Of a stretch of DNA of 48,754 nt, positions 43,138 to 48,754 are shown in pieces. The notes beneath the pieces are model-generated. The model saw nothing but the letters and a program-made list of their open reading frames with translations, did not search any database and was not told the DNA's origin. Both the position numbers and the translations under genes were made by a program. Position 1 is the first letter of the stretch. Each line of letters starts with the position of its first letter. This stretch comes from Edaphobacter aggregans DSM 19364 (lineage in GTDB: Bacteria; Acidobacteriota; Terriglobia; Terriglobales; Acidobacteriaceae), in assembly GCF_000745965.1 (NCBI RefSeq), contig NZ_JQKI01000049.1, positions 1 through 48,754 on the forward strand. Reading direction: 5' to 3'.

Positions 43138-43163
43138 TACGTCTTTGTGTATTTACATAAATA
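43138..43163 (-). repeat. A/T-rich repeat, right copy
   Basis: On the minus strand the 26 bases start TATTTATGTAAATACACAAA. They match 21 of 26 with 24819-24844. It lies 11 bases after the relaxase stop. The rest of the gap to 43520 has no recognisable gene, apart from a repeat-like CGAAAACCCCGTTTC near 43480. Confidence 0.45.
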
Positions 43164-43196
43164 GAATGTCGCCGTCGAGGGCGGTGGGAATGTGGG

Positions 43197-43219
43197 AGAC
43201 GCCGGCAGTACCGGCGTCT
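43197..43219. terminator. Stem-loop after the relaxase gene
   Basis: AGACGCCGG and CCGGCGTCT form a perfect nine-base-pair stem with a five-base loop (CAGTA). It lies 70 bases past the relaxase stop. Only two T residues follow, so it may stabilise the message end or terminate weakly instead of acting as a strong intrinsic terminator. Confidence 0.5.
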
Positions 43220-43520
43220 TCCAAGGGACTGTGGGAAGGGTGGGACAGCCTCACCGTTCCAAGCTTTCCATAGTCACGCCATTTCCACGGCCTAGCAATA
43301 AGGGGTCACCACACCAAAAGTAAAAAATCGTACGTTTAGGTTTGTTGCGAAAACCTATCGCCTTTAGGAAGCCAATCGCAATACCTTTATGCAATGCAAA
43401 ATACGGGGCTTTTCTGAAATTGGAGCACCGTTGCAATAATCTTCGTTTGCGCAACGCCTACGACCGTCAGGCGAAGTTGCCGAAAACCCCGTTTCACAGT
43501 CCTAATACAAAAGTCGACGC

Positions 43521-44006
43521 CTATAAGCAAGCGAGCTGCTCAAAAGCGTTTATCAGTTCCGGCTCTAGCGTTGCGACGATGCGTCCTTCACCGGGGTCCC
43601 ATTCAGCTTCATCTGTAATGCCGTAGATGGCCCAGATACTTTCGTCCTTTGTCTCCCAATGCGGAACTACCCTGTCTAATTGCTTTGCGGCGGTCCACGG
43701 GTCCTTCAGTCCCGCCGTAACTTCTCTTGCGATCTGCCGTGCAACGGTCTGACGAGCGTCCTCTTGTGACATTGGGTACGGCACTCTGAGCGCAGAGAAC
43801 ATCCGTTGCACAAGAATTTCGACCTGATCTCGGCTGTAGACCTTGTCCTCAGCCGCAAGGCGGTACACGGATGGCTCTTCATATCCCGCCTCGATGAGTC
43901 CGACAGCGGTTTGCACGATGTTCTCTGGAAGAAGGTCCCCACACGTCCAACGTGAAGCAAGCAAGAAGGGATCGAGGTGTGGCATCGGGGGTGGTGCTTT
44001 GCTCAT
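43521..44006 (-). CDS. Hypothetical protein, 161 residues
   Basis: From the second methionine (MSKAPPPMPHLDPFLLASRW) the product is cytosolic and acidic. Segments include RLAAEDKVYSRDQVEILVQR and DPWTAAKQLDRVVPHWETKD, and it ends in a helix (LEPELINAFEQLACL). The first methionine, at 44012, lies two codons upstream and is equally possible. No family is recognised. The spacing of Trp/Pro-rich motifs and the amphipathic helices argue for a real protein. It is in the same orientation as the next gene, with a repeat element between them. Confidence 0.5.
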   Translation of the reverse strand: MSKAPPPMPHLDPFLLASRWTCGDLLPENIVQTAVGLIEAGYEEPSVYRLAAEDKVYSRDQVEILVQRMFSALRVPYPMSQEDARQTVARQIAREVTAGLKDPWTAAKQLDRVVPHWETKDESIWAIYGITDEAEWDPGEGRIVATLEPELINAFEQLACL

Positions 44007-44042
44007 GCACACCAGCTTATTACCTATCCGAGGCAGACTCCC

Positions 44043-44130
44043 GAAAAGTTCCGGCTTTCCGGCAAGTTCGAGACTGATCGGGTGCCTGGTGGTCGAAGTT
44101 GCCGCAAACCCGTTTTGCGGGAACGAGTAT
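44043..44130. repeat. Dispersed imperfect repeat, copy B
   Basis: AAAGTTCCGGCTTTCCGGCA begins an imperfect palindrome with GAAGTTGCCGCAAACCCGTT further on, ending GCGGGAACGAG. It sits between two minus-strand unknown genes. It is clearly related in layout to the copies at 3457, 46457 and 48200, but only loosely matched in the centre. Confidence 0.45.
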
Positions 44131-44595
44131 TTAGGAGGGTGTTTTCGTTCTCACTGAGATGAGATGACCGGTTCTCGCCTTGGCGTCCCTGAACTCTCGG
44201 CGAGGCGGTTCTGCGGTCCCAAGGAGCCATTCACGATGCATGCTGATCGTCTCCGCATTCAACTCATAATTGATTTCGGGAGCTGACCAGTCCGATAGAA
44301 CCTCACTGGTCACATCGTCATCCCACTCGAAAGCATCAGAAGCCATCAGTGCGAACGCGACTGTGTTCAGAGCGTCGGGGGGAAGTGCTCCCTCGATGAA
44401 AGCGTCACAGAGGCTGACGAGATGAGGCCGTGTCACCGAGAATGACTCTCGCATGTCGACAATCTGAACTGAGGAGCGGACCTGATCTATCTGTAGAACC
44501 GAACCACGCAAGTCTTCGCTCAACTCAGCGGCAGATCGCTGGCCTAAGAAGTACCGCCGAAGCTCTTCTTCTCGCATCCCAGCAGGATAAGGCAT
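44131..44595 (-). CDS. Hypothetical protein, 154 residues
   Basis: The product begins MPYPAGMREEELRRYFLGQR and continues with SAAELSEDLRGSVLQIDQVR, LVSLCDAFIEGALPPDALNT, VAFALMASDAFEWDDDVTSE and SDWSAPEINYELNAETISMH. The acidic middle and the two helix-rich halves suggest a small soluble protein. I do not recognise it. A shorter start at the methionine seven codons in is possible. Its neighbours give no clear clue. Confidence 0.55.
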   Translation of the reverse strand: MPYPAGMREEELRRYFLGQRSAAELSEDLRGSVLQIDQVRSSVQIVDMRESFSVTRPHLVSLCDAFIEGALPPDALNTVAFALMASDAFEWDDDVTSEVLSDWSAPEINYELNAETISMHREWLLGTAEPPRREFRDAKARTGHLISVRTKTPS

Positions 44596-44762
44596 TTAGG
44601 AGGATACTACTTGCTTCAGAACAAGTACATACCCCCCATTGAACAACGACTGAATTCGCATTCAATGAAAACCTGAGCTCTAGGGGAAGAGCCTTGAAAA
44701 GTTCCCCGGTTGTTGCGAGCGCTGACGACGCAAGTCATTAAACCTGCTCGCCTGGAGAATAC

Positions 44763-45992
44763 TTGAAGATTCAACGAAGGACCTTCCTTCGCTCCGCCTT
44801 TGGTGCGTGCGCAGCCACTTTTCTTTCATCCTGCAATAGCTCCTTCCAATCTGCCGTCACTCGGGATCTACCATCACCGGAGCGTTCCGGCATCGAGCAT
44901 GTTGTTGTTGTCATGATGGAGAATCGCAGTTTCGACCACTTTCTCGGTTGGTTGCCGACCGCAGACGGGAAGCAGGCAGGACTGAGTTACGTGGACCAAA
45001 CTGGCGTCACTCGCTCGACATACCATCTGGCAGGCGACTTCACCGGTTGCGGGCACATTCAACCCGATCATTCCTATGAAGGCGGAAGGATCCAATACAA
45101 CGCAGGGAAGATGGATGGTTTTCTGCGTTCAGGAAACGACACCTATTCGCTTGGCTACTACCAAGAAGAGGATTTGACATTTTTCGGCGCACTGGCGCGT
45201 CAGTACACGACGCTAGACCGATACTTCTGCTCCTTCCAGGGGCCCACATTCCCGAATCGCATCTTCCTGCACTCAGGGCAGACAGACAGGACCAGTAATA
45301 CGTCAGACGTATGTCATCTGGAAACGATTTGGGACAGTCTCTCGGAGGCGGGGGTCAGCGCTCGCTGCTACTCTCCATGGTTAGCGCTCTGGGGTTCGGA
45401 ATATGCGGACAACACGTACAGCTACGACGATTATCTCAATGACGCTGCGGCCGGGCAGTTGCCCGCGGTATCATTCGTCGATCCACAGTATTCTCCGGTG
45501 ACAGGATCAACCGACGATCATCCATTCGCGGATATTCGAAACGGGGACGCCTTCTTGTCGCAGACTTATCACGCTCTGGTGAATAGTCCCTGCTGGCGCA
45601 ACTCAGTTCTGATCATTACCTTTGACGAGTGGGGCGGCTTCTTTGATCATGTGGCGCCGCCCAGAGTCGTTGCGCCGAACACAACTGATAACGACGTCAT
45701 CGACGGCCGCGTTCTTTTAGGCCTTCGAGTGCCAACTGTGATCGCGTCTCCATTCAGCGTGGGATCATCGCTTTTCCCTCGCGTGAATAGTACGGTTTTT
45801 GACCATACCTCGGTGCTTAAGCTCATCGAATGGCGCTGGAATCTGTCGCCCCTCACAGCGCGAGATGCTTCACCCGAAATCGGGAACCTTGCTGTCGCGC
45901 TTGATTTTGCACGTTCGCGAACTGAGTCGCCTGTACTTCCGGTCGTAGTTCCAAGGGCGAAGTCTCCATGCGATGTCTCGGTTTCCGAGTGA
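44763..45992 (+). CDS. Tat-exported phosphoesterase (phospholipase C/acid phosphatase family)
   Basis: A TTG start at 44763 follows TGGAGAATAC. The N-terminus MKIQRRTFLRSAFGACAATF has a twin-arginine motif and a hydrophobic core ending in a Cys-containing region (LSSCNSS), so it may be a Tat-dependent lipoprotein. The family signature IEHVVVVMMENRSFDHFLGW is followed by YTTLDRYFCSFQGPTFPNRI and LIITFDEWGGFFDHVAPPR. These are the metal-binding and active-site blocks of the phosphoesterase family (phospholipase C/acid phosphatase). At 409 residues it fits. Phosphate scavenging from lipids or organic phosphate outside the cell is likely. Confidence 0.87.
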   Translation: MKIQRRTFLRSAFGACAATFLSSCNSSFQSAVTRDLPSPERSGIEHVVVVMMENRSFDHFLGWLPTADGKQAGLSYVDQTGVTRSTYHLAGDFTGCGHIQPDHSYEGGRIQYNAGKMDGFLRSGNDTYSLGYYQEEDLTFFGALARQYTTLDRYFCSFQGPTFPNRIFLHSGQTDRTSNTSDVCHLETIWDSLSEAGVSARCYSPWLALWGSEYADNTYSYDDYLNDAAAGQLPAVSFVDPQYSPVTGSTDDHPFADIRNGDAFLSQTYHALVNSPCWRNSVLIITFDEWGGFFDHVAPPRVVAPNTTDNDVIDGRVLLGLRVPTVIASPFSVGSSLFPRVNSTVFDHTSVLKLIEWRWNLSPLTARDASPEIGNLAVALDFARSRTESPVLPVVVPRAKSPCDVSVSE

Positions 45993-46440
45993 ACTGGGTT
46001 TGCGCCGGCTGCATTGGGGGTGACGGTGCAGTTCTTCAGCGGTCGGCGATAGAGCGTGTTGCTCTCGCAGACCACGCTGTCGCGGGTGCGTGCCTCGTAG
46101 GCAAGCTCAGGCCGCACGGGCGGATGAAAACGCGGCACGAGCGATGGGCGGTTCCAGAGCGGGTTGCGCATCACTCCTCCTCTCCGGTTGTGGCGGGGGC
46201 TTCCTCTGTGGGGGTGTTGCCTGTGTACACCGAACCCGCCGCCGACGGATAGCCAGTAGGGTAGCCAGCCACGGGCGGGTTGTGCGCTGCGGGGTCGAAG
46301 GTCAGCGGCGCGGGGTCTGCGCCGAGAACGGGACATCATCGGTGGTGAGCTTGGAGTTGTAGCCGTAGTTCGATGGGTCGGGGTTGAACTCAAAGCTTTT
46401 GAACCGCGCTTGGACGAGAACACGGAGGCGAAATAGTGAG
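45993..46440 (-). pseudogene. Remnants of two coupled unknown genes
   Basis: On the minus strand a protein-like frame reads SFEFNPDPSNYGYNSKLTTD and DVPFSAQTP, then shifts frame near 46310. It continues FDPAAHNPPVAGYPTGYPSA and TGNTPTEEAPATTGEEE to a stop at 46170. The next frame opens at an ATG at 46171 (MRNPLWNRPSLVPRFHPPVR, then CESNTLYRRPLKNCTVTPN) and loses protein character where it meets the phosphoesterase gene. The overlapping stop/start looks like former coupled genes. I do not recognise the family. Confidence 0.4.
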
Positions 46441-46456
46441 CGCAGCGTACTTACCC

Positions 46457-46555
46457 TAAAGTTCCCGCGAAGTCTCGTTTGCGGCAACTTCGGGGTGCTC
46501 GGACGTCCAGATTGGGGCCAAGTTGCCCATAGCCCCGTTTTTGCGGGAACCGCCC
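46457..46555. repeat. Dispersed imperfect repeat, copy C
   Basis: It begins AAAGTTCCCGCGAAGTCTCG and contains GCGGCAACTTCGGGG, GGGGCCAAGTTGCC and ends near CCCCGTTTTTGCGGGAACC. It resembles copy B in its ends and copy A in the centre. The first bases overlap the end of the decayed gene remnant. The gap from here to 46678 holds nothing else recognisable. Confidence 0.45.
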
Positions 46556-46678
46556 AGCCGTCTGACAACGGAATATCGAGCCGTTTGCCTCCTCAAGAAT
46601 ACCGGCTGAGGTGGCTGGCTGGCGCAACTGAACAAGCATGAAGATGTCTTAAGGTAAGCCGCGGGACGACGCCGTCCG

Positions 46679-47935
46679 CTACTGGTTTCCGCGGCTGGTT
46701 GACTTCGTCTCAGGCTGGATCTCTTTAAGCTCAAGGTTTAGCCCGCTTAGGTCACTCGCTTCGACGATCTCTGGCTGACTGAACTCTGCGTAACGACGCA
46801 CCACGTTCTCACGCTGAAAGTTGAGCAGGCCCGATGCCTGCTGCTTCGGCCCTGCTTCCGTGTCGGCAGCGCCTGCGACCGTCAATGTGTAGCTGCCACT
46901 TGGTACATAGGCAATTGTGAAGCTCCCGTCCGGTGCGATAGCGCCGGTTCGCTTAAGATTCTTGTCCGACGTATCCGTCAAGGTGATACGGCCTGAGTTC
47001 ACAGCGTGGTGATCGGTCGCGGAGGTGACGCGCCCGCTGACGATAGGCAGGCCTGTCAGACCGACCCGCAGGTCTACGTCATTCCGATCATCGCCGCTCT
47101 TGACAGCAACCTTCTCGGCATCCCTCTCGTGCATCGCAGCTGGAGAGTAGATCATGATGGGAGACACGCCCTTCATGCTATTCAGGTCCATTACGCCGTT
47201 GCGCATGCGTACGGAGCCTCCTGTCGACAGTACAAGATGAACCCGGTACTCGCCCGCCGGTAGCCCCGCGACCCTATAGTGGCCGAGATCGTCAGTAGCC
47301 GCTACCTTCACACCGCCGGCCATGGCCATCGTCATCGCCTGCCCGATGTTCACCTTGGTCGGATCGTTTGGAGCATCGCTCTTCGACCACGCTTCGACCG
47401 TTATGGCGGCATCCGGTATCGGCGTTCCGTCGTCATAGGTTGCGGTGCCGGTGATCACCGCGCCTCGCTCGAGGGTTTGATCGCCGCGCGCAACCTTGTT
47501 TGCGTCCACGTGTACCTTCGGAGCTCCTTCCAGCGAGGTAGCGCCCTTACTAAGCGCCGCAGCCGCAGCTGGCGAAATGTAACCCGAGATGTTTGCGAGC
47601 ACGTAGTAGTCACCCGGTGTCACGCCTGCCAGCTCATAGTGGCCATCAAGGTCCGTCTGAGCCGACAGCATTGTCATGCTACCCATCAGCGCGCCCAGCG
47701 CTGCGCCGGGGTCATTCGCTGCGCCGGCCTTCCCCAGCGCTTTCAAAGTCGGTTCGTTATCGTTCTTTACAGGAGTAAGGACGACCTTCACTAACCGTGC
47801 CGGCTTCTGAGTATCGGCCAGCGTAATCGTGCCTTGCACCGTTCCGCTCCCCGGGGTGATCTCCTGCGCGACTGCCGCCCGATTGGAGCACAAGAAGACA
47901 AAAGTAGCGGCGAAAAGGAATCTGGACGAGAACAT
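46679..47935 (-). CDS. Secreted protein with carboxypeptidase-regulatory-like (beta-sandwich) repeats
   Basis: The 418-residue protein starts at 47935 with a signal peptide (MFSSRFLFAATFVFLCSNRA). At least three beta-sandwich units are visible: GTITLADTQKPARLVKVVLT to TDLDGHYELAGVTPGDYYVL; GTATYDDGTPIPDAAITVEA to DDLGHYRVAGLPAGEYRVHL; and GRVTSATDHHAVNSGRITLT to APDGSFTIAYVPSGSYTLTV. Such domains are abundant in acidobacterial secreted and TonB-linked proteins. The C-terminus (EASDLSGLNLELKEIQP) follows the typical pattern. An upstream in-frame start adds 12 residues before the signal peptide and is less likely. Exact function is unknown; adhesion or envelope binding is likely. Confidence 0.8.
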   Translation of the reverse strand: MFSSRFLFAATFVFLCSNRAAVAQEITPGSGTVQGTITLADTQKPARLVKVVLTPVKNDNEPTLKALGKAGAANDPGAALGALMGSMTMLSAQTDLDGHYELAGVTPGDYYVLANISGYISPAAAAALSKGATSLEGAPKVHVDANKVARGDQTLERGAVITGTATYDDGTPIPDAAITVEAWSKSDAPNDPTKVNIGQAMTMAMAGGVKVAATDDLGHYRVAGLPAGEYRVHLVLSTGGSVRMRNGVMDLNSMKGVSPIMIYSPAAMHERDAEKVAVKSGDDRNDVDLRVGLTGLPIVSGRVTSATDHHAVNSGRITLTDTSDKNLKRTGAIAPDGSFTIAYVPSGSYTLTVAGAADTEAGPKQQASGLLNFQRENVVRRYAEFSQPEIVEASDLSGLNLELKEIQPETKSTSRGNQ

Positions 47936-48199
47936 AGGTGCAAGTATGACCCGAGCGCCGGGGGCGGGCAATCAGTTTAAGGTGAAAACTTCATAAGCCA
48001 GATTGTTTCTTCGAAAGCGCATATCGGATTGGTCCTCATGAACGCGCTTCACTGATCTGTGATTGCGCTGCGACCGAAGTTCCTCGAAAGTCGGGTTTTG
48101 GGAAACTACGGCCTTATCGCTTCCCAAGCCCGCTTTCAGGAACCTGCTGGTTCAGCTTCCCTTCAGCAACTCTTCTGTTTACCAATCGGTCTGACGCGC

Positions 48200-48288
48200 C
48201 CGTAAAGTCTTAGGGCAAGTCAGCTTATCGGCAAGTTCGGCAAGTTCGGGCTGTCTGAACCTGCGAACTTTCCGAAATCCCCGTTTGA
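48200..48288. repeat. Dispersed imperfect repeat, copy D
   Basis: CGGCAAGTTCGGGCTGTCTG begins at 48238 and continues to 48267, matching copy A (3470-3499) at 28 of 30 positions. The end (TCCCCGTTTGAAC) also parallels copy A. It lies about 95 bases upstream of the recombinase hairpin. A second partial relative (GAAAGTCGGGTTTTGGGAAA) is near 48085. Nothing else is recognisable in the gap 47936-48356. Confidence 0.55.
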
Positions 48289-48356
48289 ACTAAGCCGCTG
48301 TCGCGGCGGACGCTGCGGCATTGGTGTCCCCCAGCCTTTTAGGCCGTGTAAGGTTT

Positions 48357-48382
48357 GGGTCACAAGGAGGCTTTTGTGACCC
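48357..48382 (+). promoter_or_regulatory. Hairpin holding the ribosome site and start codon of the recombinase
   Basis: GGGTCACAA and TTGTGACCC form a perfect nine-base-pair stem. The eight-base loop GGAGGCTT contains the ribosome site, and the GTG start (48376) lies in the right arm. If it forms in the message, it would sequester the start. Alternatively, the DNA palindrome is a recombinase binding site. Confidence 0.55.
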
Positions 48383-48754
48383 ATCTTCGGCAGAAGATGC
48401 TGGATGAGCTCCAGCGTCGCAACTACTCACAGAACACGGTCTACACCTACCTGCACGCGGTAGAAGACTTTTTCCAGGTATTTTCACCGCTCGCCAGACA
48501 GGTTGGGACCTGATCATATCCGGCAGTATCAGGCCTATCTGTTTCGAGAGCGCAAGCTCCAAGCAGGGACGATTGCATGCTGCACAGCAGCTTTGCGTTT
48601 CCTCTACGTCAAGACGCTGCGACGCCCGTATCTCCCCGAGCACATCCCATTTCCCAAGCGCCCCAGGCAATTGCCCGTTGTACTCAGTCCAGAAGAGGTC
48701 CAGCGGCTGATTGATTCAGCAGAGAACCTGATGCGCCGCACCATGGTGATGACA
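48376..48754 (+). pseudogene. Tyrosine recombinase N-terminal part, frameshifted and cut by window end
   Basis: From GTG at 48376 the frame reads THLRQKMLDELQRRNYSQNT and VYTYLHAVEDFFQVF, the SAM-like N-terminal domain of a phage-type integrase. A one-base shift in the TTTT run near 48480 puts the rest in the next frame (DRLGPDHIRQYQAYLFRERK, then TAALRFLYVKTLRRPYLPEH and LSPEEVQRLIDSAENLMRRT) until the window ends. The catalytic domain lies beyond. This style of short recombinase is often found beside IS91-like elements, which cannot be checked here. The indel may be real or a sequencing error. Confidence 0.72.

Noticed and set aside
45647..46423. Long minus-strand frame antisense to the phosphoesterase gene
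   Set aside because: Its lower part is the shadow of a well-supported plus-strand gene; only the portion beyond 45993 looks protein-like and is listed as a remnant.
47279..47794. Plus-strand frame within the secreted beta-sandwich protein gene
   Set aside because: It is antisense to a gene with a signal peptide and clear domain repeats; its sequence lacks protein features.
1..48754. tRNA, rRNA or riboswitch genes
   Set aside because: No cloverleaf-like or conserved RNA sequence was recognised by eye on either strand; a covariance search was not possible.

Overview
The window looks like a conjugative plasmid, or an integrated conjugative element, of a GC-rich Gram-negative soil bacterium. 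I favour an acidobacterium, because of the secreted carboxypeptidase-regulatory-like protein, the Tat-type phosphoesterase and the general codon style. That assignment is inference and was not tested by any search. The extrachromosomal reading is firmer. One contiguous stretch carries a ParA/ribbon-helix-helix partition pair with palindromic repeats on both sides, an array of about 17 iterons directly upstream of an initiator-like protein, a complete-looking VirB/Trb mating-pair operon, a VirD4-type coupling protein and a MobF relaxase/helicase.

Layout: 1-4.9 kb holds a partial secreted protein, a 5'-truncated Tn3-family transposase and several small unknown genes. 5.4-11 kb is a defence island: a GajA-like OLD ATPase/TOPRIM nuclease, a GajB-like UvrD helicase (Gabija type) and a long coiled-coil DUF2130-type protein with a nuclease-like C-terminus and three 69-residue repeats. 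11.1-13.3 kb is IS debris (IS21 istA/istB, an unusual cluster of IS21-like end repeats, and frameshifted IS3-family orfA/orfB). 13.3-15.6 kb has a TIR/nucleoside-hydrolase-like protein coupled to a small lysine/alanine-tailed protein, a cold-shock protein, and a tyrosine recombinase gene broken by two frameshifts with a 32-bp inverted repeat just upstream of it. 15.7-20.5 kb is the plasmid core: partition genes, centromere-like repeats, iterons and Rep.

20.5-26.7 kb is the most intriguing block: a vestigial copy of the start of a CHAT gene, a membrane-anchored TPR-CHAT (caspase-like) protein, an adjacent PDZ/S41 serine protease, a convergent sigma/anti-sigma pair and an XRE regulator. It sits between replication and transfer functions. 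27-36.6 kb is the type IV secretion operon in the order B2, B3, B4, B9, B10, B5/TrbJ, lipoprotein, B6/TrbL (split by a frameshift at a run of six G), small membrane protein, B8, B11. 36.6-43.1 kb holds DNA-processing genes: two small DNA-binding-like proteins flanking a repeat region that may include oriT, then VirD4 and MobF.

43.5-48.75 kb is accessory: two unknown proteins, a phosphoesterase (phospholipase C/acid phosphatase family), decayed coding remnants, a secreted regulatory-like-domain protein, and the start of another tyrosine recombinase that is frameshifted and runs off the window. A dispersed imperfect repeat recurs in the accessory gaps at both ends, with copies at 3.47 kb and 48.24 kb matching 28 of 30 bases. 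Several genes are broken by single-base indels, often in homopolymers. Some may be sequencing errors rather than true pseudogenes, and I say so where it applies.
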